Notes: generated from the sequence alone by a model not told the origin. A DNA stretch of 64,000 nucleotides from Phycisphaeraceae bacterium (GCA_019636675.1 JAHBXC010000003.1:1-64000), one strand, 5' to 3'; counted from the first letter of the stretch, positions 1 through 9,154 are shown. A program made the numbers and translations.

Positions 1-189
1 GCAGACAACCGACGCGCACGCGAGCACGCTGACAACAGAACCACACGAACGGAACTTCACGGCGCTGCTCCTCGGAACGGAGTGACTCGGATGCCGCGAC
101 GCCCTCCGGGGGTGCGGCCTGTGCCGCCGCAATGTACAGGAAACACTGGCGGATTGGAAGGTCTGAGAACCGGAAAGTTGCGAAATTCT
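1..189. other. Gene-free left edge
   Basis: No convincing coding sequence is visible in either strand here. The reading frames that cross it are unrelated to any family I recognise and run straight through the palindromic repeats that follow. The stretch may be the far end of an upstream intergenic region. Together with the repeats to 470 and the plain spacer to 649 it forms about 650 bases without a gene. Confidence 0.5.
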
Positions 190-223
190 GGGTGCCACTG
201 TCGGCTTGCCGACAGTGCTACCC
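190..223. repeat. Palindromic element, stem type A (copy 1)
   Basis: The inverted repeat has the inner arms CACTGTCGGC and GCCGACAGTG around a TT loop. The flanks GGGTGC and CTACCC extend the stem with two mismatched bases. The same inner stem recurs at 302-332. It resembles bacterial REP elements, but no REP-associated transposase is visible in the window. Confidence 0.85.
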
Positions 224-301
224 CTTCTTCCCATTCCCGGTCTGCTGTTCGTGCATCAAACTCGAATGTGCATCACTGCACCTCGAGGCTTGGAGGACAC
301 G

Positions 302-332
302 GAGCACTGTCGGCAAGCCGACAGTGGCACCC
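302..332. repeat. Palindromic element, stem type A (copy 2)
   Basis: The inner arms CACTGTCGGC and GCCGACAGTG are the same as at 190-223, but the loop is AA. The element is therefore the same palindrome in the opposite orientation. The right flank reads GGCACCC, the complement of the left flank of copy 1. Confidence 0.85.
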
Positions 333-353
333 GGATCATCTCGCTCTCTCTCC

Positions 354-384
354 GGTGCCACCACACAAAGTGTGGTGCTACACC
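354..384. repeat. Palindromic element, stem type B (copy 1)
   Basis: The arms CACCACAC and GTGTGGTG surround an AAA loop, with GGTGC on the left and CTACACC on the right. The outer flanks are those of the type A elements, but the inner stem is different. The same inner stem recurs at 446-470. Confidence 0.8.
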
Positions 385-445
385 TTCTTGGGGCTTCACT
401 TTCCTTCTCCCTGTCTTTCTCAGATCGAGGAAAGGAGGAGGGGTA

Positions 446-470
446 GGCACCACACTTGTGTGGTGGCGCC
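446..470. repeat. Palindromic element, stem type B (copy 2)
   Basis: The arms CACCACAC and GTGTGGTG surround a TT loop, with GG before and GCGCC after. This is the fourth palindrome within 280 bases. From 471 to 649 I see nothing beyond low-complexity purine-rich sequence. Confidence 0.8.
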
Positions 471-649
471 GGAGGGGGAGAGAGAAGATGAGAAGAGAAA
501 GGCAGAGGGTGGGGAGGGAAGCCCGGAGTTCGGGTAGCCCCCACCTGGCCTCCCCCACGCTGCGCGTAGGGGAAGGAGCGGATCAGAGCCGGGGCCAGGG
601 GGACGCGGGGCGCGAACATTCCCGCCCGCTCGCCCGATACCATCCGTCC

Positions 650-1321
650 ATGCGCGCCGAGACCACCCTCCACGATCCGTCCGACGCTCTCCCCCCGCCG
701 CCCAGGTGGGCGATGCTGCTCGCCGCCCTCGCGTGCGTGGGGCTGGCGTTGTTGTCGCTGCTGCGCGGGTTCCATGGGGTGACCGCCTCGCCCCCCCTGC
801 CCTTCACGATCGCGTTCGACTCGCTGGGCGTGCTGGCGGCCGTCTTCGGCGTGCTGGCCGGGCTGGGGCGGTTCAATCTGGCGCCGGCGATGGCGCTGGC
901 GTGCGTCGCCGGGGCGTCGGTGGTGGCGGCGGTGCTGGGCTATGACATCGCCGCGGGCGGCGGGCTCTCGGGCGCGCTGCGCGACCCCTTCGTGCTGGCG
1001 CGCGGCGCGATGAGCGCCGCGATCGTCGCCCTCGCCGGGGTGATCGTGCTGCTGCGCACGCCGGGTCAGTCGTTCAAGCGTCTGGGCGTGGGCGTCGTGC
1101 TGCTGATCGCGACCGCCGCGGTCTCGGCGGTCTGGGCCCTGCCCCCGATGCGCGCGTGGCTCGGGTCCGGCAATGTGATGGGGCTCGCCAGCGCCGTGGT
1201 CGCGCTGATCGCGACGGCGGTCGTCGGCGTCGGGCTGGTGTCGGCGGCGGGGCACAACCTCATCCGCGCGTTCGAGCTCGGCTCCGCCAAGGACGCCCCA
1301 CGCCCACCGGTCATCAAGTGA
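650..1321 (+). CDS. Hypothetical integral membrane protein
   Basis: The product is about 223 residues, dominated by Ala/Val/Leu-rich hydrophobic stretches that I read as five or six membrane segments, with a short Pro-rich cytosolic N-terminus. The ATG at 650 was preferred over starts near 206 because the extra N-terminus would be translated through the palindromic repeats and has no family character. Its stop codon overlaps the GTG start of the next gene in the sequence AAGTGA, so the two are probably translationally coupled. I do not recognise a named family. A role linked to the methyltransferase cannot be claimed beyond this co-transcription. Confidence 0.65.
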   Translation: MRAETTLHDPSDALPPPPRWAMLLAALACVGLALLSLLRGFHGVTASPPLPFTIAFDSLGVLAAVFGVLAGLGRFNLAPAMALACVAGASVVAAVLGYDIAAGGGLSGALRDPFVLARGAMSAAIVALAGVIVLLRTPGQSFKRLGVGVVLLIATAAVSAVWALPPMRAWLGSGNVMGLASAVVALIATAVVGVGLVSAAGHNLIRAFELGSAKDAPRPPVIK

Positions 1322-2478
1322 GCGAACGCCCCCTCATCGCCAACGAGTTCTTCGCCGGCATGGGCCTGGTGCGCCTCGCGCTCGAGCGCGCCGGGGTGCG
1401 CGTCGCGTACGCCAACGACATCGACGCGCTCAAGGAGCGCCTCTACAACGCGGTGTTCGCGGATGGCGGGCCCTCGCACTTCGACCGGCGCGACATCGCG
1501 CAGGTGCGCGCCGAGGACCTGCCCCACGCCGACCTGTGGACCGCGTCGTTCCCGTGCACCGACCTCTCGCTCGCCGGTGGGCGCGCCGGCATCCACGCCG
1601 GGCAGTCGGGCGCGGTCTGGGAACTGCTGCGCCTGCTGGAAGAGACGCCGCTCGACAGGCGCCCGCGCCGGCTGCTGTTCGAGAATGTCATGGGGCTGCT
1701 CTCGTCCAACGGGGGCGGCGACCTGCGCGCGCTCGTGCTGGCGCTCAACCACCTCGGCTACGGCGTCGACGCGGTGAAGGCCGACGCCGCGTGGTTCACG
1801 GCGCAGAGCCGCCCCCGCCTGTTCCTCATCGCGTCGCCGATCGACGAACTCCCGCCCGCCGATCTCGACACGATCAGGGCCGACAAGGTGCGCCACCAGT
1901 CGATCCTTGACGCGATGCGCAAGCACGACGACCTGCGCTGGCACGCGCGCGAGACGCCCCCCCTGCCGCAACGCGCCGTCACGCTCGCGTTCATCGTCGA
2001 AGACCCCCCGGAGAGCGACCCGCTCTGGTGGGACGACGAGCGCACGGCGTACTTCCTCGCGCAGGTGCACCCCGGGCACGCGTCCGTGGTCGAGCGCATG
2101 CGCGAGGGCGACGCGTTCTCGTACGCGACCGCCTTCCGGCGCGTGCGCGCGATCGGCAAGGGCAAGGACGCCGAGAAGAAAAGTCTCGTCGAACTCCGCA
2201 CCGATGGGCTTGCCGGCTGCCTGCGCCTGCCCAAGGGCGGCAGCGCGAAGCAGATGCTGCTGCGCGCCGGCAAGGGCGCGGCGAGGGTGCGCTATCTGAC
2301 GCCGCGCGAGTGCGCGTCGCTGCAGGGCGTGCCCCTCGATCGCGTGCCGACCGGCTTTCGCGCCGCGGAGATCCTCACGGGCCTGGGCGACGCGGTGTGC
2401 GTGCCGGCGGTGGCGTGGGTGCTGCGCTCGTTCGTGCTCGACGCGAATCCGGCGCTCAGCGAGGGCGCGTCGCGGTGA
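1318..2478 (+). CDS. DNA (cytosine-5) methyltransferase, orphan
   Basis: The 386-residue product carries the C5-methyltransferase motifs in order. These are the SAM-binding FFAGMG near residue 11, the catalytic PC motif (Cys near 80, context SFPCTDLSLAG), FENV near 121, QSRPRLFLI near 163, and the C-terminal RECASLQGVP followed by GDAVCVPAV. It transfers a methyl group from S-adenosylmethionine to C5 of cytosine in a DNA target that cannot be read from sequence alone. The last motif has Asp where Asn is usual (GNAV). No restriction endonuclease or Vsr repair gene lies nearby, so this is an orphan enzyme. The GTG start overlaps the upstream stop. The 3' end overlaps the opposing arsM by 23 bases. 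Confidence 0.88.
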   Translation: MSERPLIANEFFAGMGLVRLALERAGVRVAYANDIDALKERLYNAVFADGGPSHFDRRDIAQVRAEDLPHADLWTASFPCTDLSLAGGRAGIHAGQSGAVWELLRLLEETPLDRRPRRLLFENVMGLLSSNGGGDLRALVLALNHLGYGVDAVKADAAWFTAQSRPRLFLIASPIDELPPADLDTIRADKVRHQSILDAMRKHDDLRWHARETPPLPQRAVTLAFIVEDPPESDPLWWDDERTAYFLAQVHPGHASVVERMREGDAFSYATAFRRVRAIGKGKDAEKKSLVELRTDGLAGCLRLPKGGSAKQMLLRAGKGAARVRYLTPRECASLQGVPLDRVPTGFRAAEILTGLGDAVCVPAVAWVLRSFVLDANPALSEGASR

Positions 2479-3439
2479 TGTTCACGCTCGTGATGTAGTC
2501 CGCAGCCGTGGCACCGGCGGGCAGCATCGCGATGATCTTCTGATACAGCGGGTCGCTGCTCGAGACGAGCGCGTCGACATAGCCGGGCTTTTCTTCCAGC
2601 GTGACATCGGTGAGACCGGCGGCCTTCGCGTCGCGCTCGAGTTCGCTGAGCAGGGACGCGCCGGAGACGCAGCCGATCCACGCCTCGACCATCTGCAGCA
2701 CGCCCTCGGGCAGGGGCTTGCGCAGCGCGAGGTCGCTGATCGCGACGCGCCCGCCCGGCCTGAGCACGCGCGCGATCTCGTTCCACACCCGCCGCTTGTC
2801 GGGCGAGAGGTTGATCACGCAGTTGCTGATGACGACATCGGCGCTGGCGTCGGCGAGGGGGAGGTTCTCGATCTCGCCCAGGCGGAACTCGACGTTGTCG
2901 AGCCCGGTGCTCTGGCGGTAGTGCGCGAGGTTGGCGCGCGCCTTGTCAAGCATCTTGGGGGTCATGTCGACGCCGATGGCGCGTCCGATCGGGCCGACGC
3001 GAGGGCCGGCGAGGAAGCAGTCGAAGCCGGCGCCGCTGCCCAGGTCGACGACGACCTCCCCGGGGGTGAGGGAGGCGAGGGCGGTGGGGTTGCCGCAGGA
3101 CAGCCCGAGGTTGGCGTCGGCCGGGAGTCCGGCGAGTTCGTCTTTGGAGTATCCGATCTGCTGGGCGAGTGAGTCGGCGTCGAGGGTGGTGACGCCGCAG
3201 CAGCCCCCGCCGCCGGAGGATGACGATGCTTCGGCGTCGGATCCGCCGCAGCAGGAGGAGACCTTGAGGGTGAGGCCCTTGCGCGGGGCGGGGGCGGGGG
3301 TGCAGCAGCCGGACTTGGCCTGAGTTTCGGGGGTGTTCTCGCCGAGCCAGACGCCGCGTTCGGCGATGGCGGCGTAGCCCTCGCGGACCTTCTCGCGAAC
3401 GTCGTGCGCGGATTCCGGACGGTTGGGGGCGTCTGCCAT
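2456..3439 (-). CDS. arsM: Arsenite methyltransferase (ArsM type)
   Basis: The 327-residue class I SAM methyltransferase has the glycine-rich loop [16 protein letters not shown] and the ArsM cysteines in [18 protein letters not shown] and WIGCVSG. ArsM methylates As(III) to volatile or less trapped species in the cytosol. The N-terminus is unusual in carrying three vicinal Cys-Cys pairs (about residues 45-46, 63-64 and 80-81) in a Gly/Ser-rich linker, which could pre-bind arsenite. The ATG at 3439 was chosen because translation further upstream would enter the promoter. No arsR, arsB or arsC is visible nearby. A strong promoter with a palindrome lies just upstream. Confidence 0.9.
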   Translation of the reverse strand: MADAPNRPESAHDVREKVREGYAAIAERGVWLGENTPETQAKSGCCTPAPAPRKGLTLKVSSCCGGSDAEASSSSGGGGCCGVTTLDADSLAQQIGYSKDELAGLPADANLGLSCGNPTALASLTPGEVVVDLGSGAGFDCFLAGPRVGPIGRAIGVDMTPKMLDKARANLAHYRQSTGLDNVEFRLGEIENLPLADASADVVISNCVINLSPDKRRVWNEIARVLRPGGRVAISDLALRKPLPEGVLQMVEAWIGCVSGASLLSELERDAKAAGLTDVTLEEKPGYVDALVSSSDPLYQKIIAMLPAGATAADYITSVNITATRPR

Positions 3440-3470
3440 AGCGGGGCTCCTTGGTGTTCGGCGACGCCTC

Positions 3471-3498
3471 ATTATTTCGCTGATTGACGAAATGTCAA
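3471..3498 (-). promoter_or_regulatory. Sigma70-like promoter with operator-like palindromes, for arsM
   Basis: Read on the minus strand, TTGACA (3498-3493) is followed after 16 bases by AATAAT (3476-3471), about 32 bases before the arsM start. The -35 region lies inside the inverted repeat TTGAC-N5-GTCAA (3484-3498), and ATTTCG (3474-3479) pairs with CGAAAT (3488-3493). The pocket is markedly AT-rich for this genome. A repressor site of ArsR type is an inference only. Confidence 0.65.
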
Positions 3499-3624
3499 CG
3501 CCCCGGAACGGTCGGTGCGAACCAAAGACTGGGCCGCCTGGACCATCCGAGGCGGCGCGAGACGGGCTGTCTCGGGCTCGGCGGTCGCGCTTCCAACGCC
3601 GCGGTCACGGGATGGTGATGGTCG

Positions 3625-4311
3625 TCAGGCGCGGGTGGCGGCGGTCACGCGCTCGCCGACCTCGACCTCGCGCGCCTCGCCGGTCTTGACGCTGGGAGAC
3701 CAGCGGATCTCGACATCGACCTCGAAGAGCGACAGCAGCGAGGTCAGGTGCTTCTCGATGGCGCGCTGCGCCTCCTGCTGGTACTTCGCGTCGTAGCGCC
3801 GGTAGAGCTCGGCCGCCTGCTCCTGGGCGCGCTTGATCAGTTCTTTCTGCGTCGTCGCGTTCAACTGGATCACGTCGAGGAGCATGAGCATGCGACCCGC
3901 CTGGATGTCGTAGGGCTCCAGATCGGTCAGGCGCAGCGCGCCCTCGATCGGGGGGAGTTTGATCGCGAAGCGTCGGCGCCCGTTGGCGCTCGGGAGCTCC
4001 TCGACATCCTTCGCGTCCACGCGCGAGAGCTCGACGGCGTACTGCTTCTCGAAGTGGAAGATGAACGCGACCCGCGCCTGCGACATCAGGATCGGGGGCA
4101 GCCACCCCCACCCCTTGGTGCTCGTCGCGATCTCCTTGGCGTAGACCTCGAGCCCGACCAGCTTGCCCACGCTGCGCACCCGCTCGGCGATCGTGGTGAA
4201 GGTCGAGACCTCGGGGGCGCTCTTGCCGGCCCGCCGCAGGAGCAGGAACCCGCCCCCCACGAGCAGACCCCCGAGAACCAGCCCGAGCGAGATGAGGATC
4301 AGTTCGGTCAT
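3625..4311 (-). CDS. DUF4230-like membrane-anchored protein
   Basis: The 228-residue product has one N-terminal membrane segment (about residues 3-24) followed by a soluble domain. The start MTELILISLG at 4311 places that segment at the very N-terminus. The soluble part contains a region beginning TFTTIAERVRSVGKLVGLEV and a charged helix with an ELYRRYDAKYQQEA segment, then a short beta-rich end. This layout resembles DUF4230 proteins, whose function is unknown. It is a single gene between arsM and deoC on the same strand, with gaps of about 100-185 bases, so it is probably transcribed separately. Confidence 0.6.
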   Translation of the reverse strand: MTELILISLGLVLGGLLVGGGFLLLRRAGKSAPEVSTFTTIAERVRSVGKLVGLEVYAKEIATSTKGWGWLPPILMSQARVAFIFHFEKQYAVELSRVDAKDVEELPSANGRRRFAIKLPPIEGALRLTDLEPYDIQAGRMLMLLDVIQLNATTQKELIKRAQEQAAELYRRYDAKYQQEAQRAIEKHLTSLLSLFEVDVEIRWSPSVKTGEAREVEVGERVTAATRA

Positions 4312-4409
4312 GTCCGTTCCATCGTAGAGAACCCGCGCCCGGGGCGTTGTTGGGGATCGCCCGGGGGGGATTCCTGCTCCCGCCTGGGCGTGGGGGCGGC
4401 GTGGGGGTC

Positions 4410-5222
4410 TTAATAGGCCCCGGTTCCCGTCCCCCCAGCGACGATCGCGACGCCCGACGAGCACCCCAGCCGGTCGGCGCCGGCGTCGAGCATGCGCAGC
4501 GCGTCGTCGCGCGTGCGGATGCCTCCGGACGCTTTGACCTTGAGCGCGCCCTCGCCCTGGCCGGCGTGTTTGCGCAGCAGGCGGACGGCGTCGACTGTGG
4601 CGCCGCCGGCGCTGTGGAAGCCGGTGGAGGTCTTGACGAAATCGCACCCGCTGCGTCGCGCGCCCTCGCAGCCGGCGGCGAGCATGGCTTCAAACTCGGC
4701 GTCGTTGCCGGCGAGGGCGCGCAGGGCGGCGGTCTCGAGGATGACCTTCACCACGATGGAGCGTGAAACGGCGCGCACCTGGCGCACGGTTTCGATGAGG
4801 TCGGACGCGAGGGAATCGGCGTCTTTGGCGAGCAGGTGCGGCAGGAAGGCGACGATGTCGATCTCCTGCGCGCCGAGCTTCGCGAGGTTGGTGCACTCGA
4901 GGGCGCGCCCGACGGGGGTCATCGCGCCGAGGGGGAAAGAGGCGACGACGCAGGCCTTGACGGCGTGCTTCTCGCCCTGCCGCTCGCCGGACAGAAGACC
5001 CTCCCCCTGCCCCCTCCCGCGAGCGGGAGGGGGGGATTCTGTCAGGCGCTGGACGACGCGTGGGAGGTAGTACCCGTTGACGCAGACGGAGGCGAAGCGG
5101 TGAGCGAGTGCCTCGTCGACGAGGCGGTCGATCTGGTCGGGGGTGGCTTCGGGCTTGAGGAGGGTGTGGTCGATGCGGGAAGCGAGGTCGTCGGGGATCG
5201 CGGCGTGGGGTTCTGGGGCCAT
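4410..5222 (-). CDS. deoC: Deoxyribose-phosphate aldolase with in-frame repeat insertion
   Basis: DeoC splits 2-deoxyribose 5-phosphate into glyceraldehyde 3-phosphate and acetaldehyde in deoxynucleoside salvage. Family landmarks are IDHTLLKP near the N-terminus, FASVCVN, the Schiff-base lysine in CDFVKTSTGF, and VKASGGIRT for the second lysine. At 270 residues it is longer than the usual 215-225. The excess is residues about 63-84, a Pro/Arg/Gly-rich segment encoded by a repeat that is also found at 31369-31409. The insertion lies between FASVCVN and the FPLG strand, away from the catalytic lysines, so the enzyme may still fold. No other nucleoside salvage genes adjoin. Confidence 0.9.
   Translation of the reverse strand: MAPEPHAAIPDDLASRIDHTLLKPEATPDQIDRLVDEALAHRFASVCVNGYYLPRVVQRLTESPPPARGRGQGEGLLSGERQGEKHAVKACVVASFPLGAMTPVGRALECTNLAKLGAQEIDIVAFLPHLLAKDADSLASDLIETVRQVRAVSRSIVVKVILETAALRALAGNDAEFEAMLAAGCEGARRSGCDFVKTSTGFHSAGGATVDAVRLLRKHAGQGEGALKVKASGGIRTRDDALRMLDAGADRLGCSSGVAIVAGGTGTGAY
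4994..5034. repeat. 41-bp GC-rich hairpin element inside deoC
   Basis: These 41 bases are identical to 31369-31409. The core is a near-perfect hairpin with arms CCCCCTCCCGC (5010-5020) and GCGGGAGGGGG (5023-5033) around a GA loop. Here it lies within deoC and is read in frame without a stop. Confidence 0.9.
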
Positions 5223-5270
5223 GGCGCGATGGTAGAGCTGGGCGGATGGTTCGTGTCGGGCGACGCTTGC

Positions 5271-5299
5271 TTGTTGACCCGGGGGGTGAGGTCTACACT
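5271..5299 (+). promoter_or_regulatory. Candidate promoter for tRNA-Thr
   Basis: TTGTTG (5271-5276) and TACACT (5294-5299) are separated by 17 bases and lie 53 bases upstream of the tRNA. TTGACC at 5274 is a better -35 hexamer but would give a 14-base spacer. Confidence 0.4.
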
Positions 5300-5352
5300 C
5301 ACCGACTCACGGCGGAGCCGGGCGGGGAATCCGTCCGGGACCGCTGGCGGGC

Positions 5353-5424
5353 GCCATCGTAGCTCAGTGGTAGAGCACACCCTTGGTAAGGGTGAGGTCA
5401 AGGGTTCAAATCCCTTCGATGGCT
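5353..5424 (+). tRNA. tRNA-Thr (GGT anticodon)
   Basis: The acceptor arms GCCATCG (5353-5359) and CGATGGC (5417-5423) pair fully, with discriminator T at 5424. The D arm contains AGCTCAGTGGTAGAGC. The anticodon stem ACCCT/AGGGT encloses TTGGTAA (anticodon GGT), and the T arm has GGTTCAAAT. The CCA end is not encoded. Its position just before tuf matches the tRNA-tuf arrangement common in bacteria. Confidence 0.95.
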
Positions 5425-5817
5425 TTGGCTGGTGTCGCCCCGCGAGGGCTCCCGGCGCGTCTTCGGAGAAGGCGCGTGGTCGGAGCAAACGCGGGGCGTA
5501 TCATGCCGGCTCATTGACCCCGTGTCTGACGGACGGGCGTCGCGGTCGCTGCCTTTCGCGCTGGTGCGAGGCGGCGGGGCGCGGCGCCGGCCCGAGAGTC
5601 GCGAGGGTCGTCCGACACCAGCGGTGGGCGCTGGATCGGTATGAGCACATGGCGCCGTTCGCGGAGAGTTCCGCGTGCGCCGAGCCGCGTGAGAGGGGAG
5701 GCCCTCTCGCACGGAACGATGTCCGGTCCGACGCAGGTCGGGGCCGGGGTTTGAGTAGGTTGCGCGCCGGCGCATGCTAGAGACCGCCCGGACGCGACTC
5801 GCTGGAGGTTCAGCACC
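5425..5817. other. Leader region between tRNA-Thr and tuf
   Basis: These 393 bases hold no gene that I can support. TTGAGT at 5751 lies about 65 bases before tuf and could be a weak -35 element, but no convincing -10 follows. GGAGG at 5804-5808 is a good ribosome-binding site for tuf. Confidence 0.5.
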
Positions 5818-7020
<1,203 letters not shown>

Positions 7021-7043
7021 TCGCCCCCACTGAATGAACCCCC

Positions 7044-7073
7044 ACGCGTCGGGGTCTCCCGGCCCCGACGCGT
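7044..7073 (+). terminator. Hairpin after tuf
   Basis: The 11-base perfect arms ACGCGTCGGGG (7044-7054) and CCCCGACGCGT (7063-7073) flank an 8-base loop, 24 bases after the tuf stop. The following sequence is only moderately T-rich (CTTCTGATCTTGTT), so termination may be partial. Confidence 0.65.
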
Positions 7074-7191
7074 CTTCTGATCTTGTTCGAGCCGCGTGAG
7101 TGCACCCCCGTCGGGCGTCGGGGGGCCCCCAGCGCGACTCCGAAACGCCCCTCACTCGTCGAACCCGACGCTCACGCCGGAAGAACCTCCC

Positions 7192-7374
7192 ATGGCAAAG
7201 AAAAAAGGCGAAGCCCGCGAGTCCGTGTGGCTCCAGTGCACCGAGACCGGGGCGCTCAACTACCGAACCAGCGTCAACGTGAAGGGCGGCATGCCCGAGA
7301 AGCTCAAGGCGGGCATGAACAAGTACTGCCCCGAGCTGCGCAAGCACACGCTCCATAAGATCAAGCGCAAGTAA
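7192..7374 (+). CDS. rpmG: 50S ribosomal protein L33
   Basis: The 60-residue basic protein has the L33 hallmarks [14 protein letters not shown] and [15 protein letters not shown]. Each half has one Cys where zinc-binding L33 forms carry a Cys pair (CxxC), so this is a zinc-free or partly degenerate form. The ATG at 7192 gives MAKKKGE, a typical L33 N-terminus. Starts further upstream would add an unrelated Pro/Arg-rich extension. It sits between tuf and tRNA-Trp in the conserved tuf-rpmG-trnW-secE-nusG order. Confidence 0.93.
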   Translation: MAKKKGEARESVWLQCTETGALNYRTSVNVKGGMPEKLKAGMNKYCPELRKHTLHKIKRK

Positions 7375-7429
7375 ACCGCCGTCGAAGCGCCGGTCGGCCC
7401 TCAGGGCTTCCCGTCCGACGACGCCCGGA

Positions 7430-7502
<73 letters not shown>

Positions 7503-7572
7503 CTTCTTTCCCCTGTCGCCCCCGACGCCTGCGTCGCGCGACGACCCCCTACGCGGAGTTCACCCAAGCGAC

Positions 7573-7983
7573 ATGGCCATCGGCGTTTACAAACCCGGTC
7601 AGGGATACTGGACTCGCGTCGGCACCGCCGTGGGCATCGCGATCGTCGGGCTGACCGGCGCGTTCTGGCTGTGGGGCGAGCTCGAGACGGTCCGCCTTGG
7701 CAACCTCGAGCCGGTGATCACCCAGGCCATCGCCGCGGGCGTGATCACGCTCTTCACCGCCCTGATCACCTACTACCTGGTCGGCCTCAAGCCTAAGACC
7801 AACGAGTTCCTGATCAGCGTCGACCAGGAGATGAAGAAGGTCAACTGGTCGACCCGGCGCGAGATCATCGGCTCGACCTATGTCGTGATCTTCATCGCCG
7901 CCGCCCTCGCGGTGATCATCTACACGATCGACCTGCTGCTCGCCGCGTTCTTCAACGCGATCGATCTGCTCCAGCTGGGCTGA
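7573..7983 (+). CDS. secE: Preprotein translocase subunit SecE
   Basis: SecE clamps SecY in the SecYEG export channel. The 136-residue product ends with the conserved SecE core: an amphipathic segment DQEMKKVNWSTRREIIGST followed by a final membrane helix. Unlike the minimal SecE of about 60 residues, it has two further hydrophobic segments at the N-terminus (about residues 15-34 and 48-70), as in the three-helix forms of some bacteria. It lies directly after tRNA-Trp and about 100 bases before nusG, with which it is probably co-transcribed. Confidence 0.93.
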   Translation: MAIGVYKPGQGYWTRVGTAVGIAIVGLTGAFWLWGELETVRLGNLEPVITQAIAAGVITLFTALITYYLVGLKPKTNEFLISVDQEMKKVNWSTRREIIGSTYVVIFIAAALAVIIYTIDLLLAAFFNAIDLLQLG

Positions 7984-8086
7984 CGCCCCGGCCCAGGCCC
8001 ATGCCCACGCCGGGCGCGCCCGTTCCGGCGCGACCCGACACACACCCTCGAGACGCCCGGCGCCACCGGGAAAAAGGGCGCGCACC

Positions 8087-8743
8087 ATGCCCGAAGACAC
8101 GACCCACGAGCACGAGACCTCCACCCAGCCCGAAGCCCCGGCCGAGCGCTCCGGCGTGATCGCCGCCGGCGAGGAGGTCACGCAGGCAGGGATGAACTGG
8201 TTCGTCCTGCGCGTCGCGTCCAACAAAGAGAGCCACGTGCGCGACACCCTGCTCCGCAAGGTGCAGATCGAGGGCATGACCCACCTCGTCGGGCGCATCC
8301 TCGTGCCCACAGAGAAGACCAAGACCATCAAGGGCGGCAAGCAGCGCATCACCGAGACCAAGCTCTACCCGGGCTACATCTTCGTCGAGATGCAGCTCGA
8401 GGACGACGGGCGCATCCCCCAGGATGTGTTCTTCCTGATCAAAGAGACCACCGGCGTGGGCGACTTCGTCGGCACCTCGGGGCGCCCGGTCCCCATGCAG
8501 TCCCACGAGATCGAGAAGATGCTCCTCGACTCGCGCAAGCCCGAAGAGCTCCCGGTCGTCAAGATGGCCTGGAACAAGGGCGACCACGTGATGATCAAGG
8601 AAGGGCCCTTCGAGAACTACGAGGGCACCGTCGACGAGGTCTTCCCCGAGAAGGGAACCGTGCGCGTCCTGGTCACCATCTTCGGTCGTCAGGCGCCCAT
8701 CGACCTCGAAGAGTGGCAGGTCGGCAAGGTGGATGAAGAGTAA
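8087..8743 (+). CDS. nusG: Transcription termination/antitermination factor NusG
   Basis: NusG binds RNA polymerase and links it to Rho or the ribosome. The 218-residue product has an acidic N-terminal extension (about 40 residues), the NGN domain starting NWFVLRVASNKE with the hallmark TKLYPGYIFVEM, and a C-terminal KOW domain with GDHVMIKEGPFENYEGTV. It follows secE as expected. The gene order then breaks: rplK does not follow. Confidence 0.95.
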   Translation: MPEDTTHEHETSTQPEAPAERSGVIAAGEEVTQAGMNWFVLRVASNKESHVRDTLLRKVQIEGMTHLVGRILVPTEKTKTIKGGKQRITETKLYPGYIFVEMQLEDDGRIPQDVFFLIKETTGVGDFVGTSGRPVPMQSHEIEKMLLDSRKPEELPVVKMAWNKGDHVMIKEGPFENYEGTVDEVFPEKGTVRVLVTIFGRQAPIDLEEWQVGKVDEE

Positions 8744-8817
8744 TTCACCGGCGGTTCGGGGTTTGCTTCATCTGCGCGCGGGATAGTTCGTTGTTCAACC
8801 ACAACGGAGACTTTCCC

Positions 8818-8961
8818 ATGTCTGCACGAATCATGAAACTTTGCTGCGTCTCGTTCGCCCTCGCCCTGTTCGCTGTCGCGTTCACCGGGTGCAACGCCGT
8901 CGACGGCGCCGGCAAGGACCTGCAGGAAGCCAGCGAGAACACCAAGAAGGCGTTCGACTAA
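8818..8961 (+). CDS. Entericidin-like small lipoprotein
   Basis: This 47-residue mini-gene encodes MSARIMKLCCVSF, a hydrophobic stretch, and the lipobox FTGC (lipidated Cys near 25). The mature part has the entericidin signature GAGKDLQEASE. Entericidins are tiny outer-membrane lipoproteins of uncertain physiological role, first described as a toxin-antidote pair in enteric bacteria. Only one member is present here. ACGGAGA lies about 8 bases before the ATG, and a strong terminator follows at 9001, so the gene is probably a self-contained unit. Third-position GC bias matches its neighbours. Confidence 0.8.
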   Translation: MSARIMKLCCVSFALALFAVAFTGCNAVDGAGKDLQEASENTKKAFD

Positions 8962-9000
8962 TCGCCCTCGCGCTCTTCGGGGCGCACCGATGACACTTTG

Positions 9001-9041
9001 ACAGGCCGCGTGTTCTTCGTGAACGCGCGGCCTGTTGCGTT
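9001..9041 (+). terminator. Rho-independent terminator after the entericidin-like gene
   Basis: ACAGGCCGCG (9001-9010) pairs with CGCGGCCTGT (9026-9035) and is followed by TGCGTTTT. It lies 40 bases after the stop codon. Confidence 0.75.
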
Positions 9042-9061
9042 TTGACGGAAGAGAGATTTCA

Positions 9062-9088
9062 ACGCGGAGGACGCAGAGGACGCGGAGG
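9062..9088. repeat. 9-bp tandem repeat, three copies
   Basis: ACGCGGAGG, ACGCAGAGG and ACGCGGAGG run in tandem directly before the large palindrome at 9102-9138. Confidence 0.8.
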
Positions 9089-9101
9089 GGAGAGAGGGTG
9101 G

Positions 9102-9138
9102 GGGTGGCGTGGCACGGCGACGCCGTGCCACGCCACCC
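9102..9138. repeat. Large perfect palindrome (18-bp arms)
   Basis: GGGTGGCGTGGCACGGCG (9102-9119) and CGCCGTGCCACGCCACCC (9121-9138) are exact complements around a single A. It contains the GTGGCAC/GTGCCAC word shared by the palindromes at 190-470, so it may belong to the same element superfamily. Confidence 0.9.
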
Positions 9139-9154
9139 GTCTTCACTTTCTCTT

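Noticed and set aside
206-649. Extended N-terminus for the first membrane protein
   Set aside because: It would translate palindromic repeats and lacks family character. The ATG at 650 is better.
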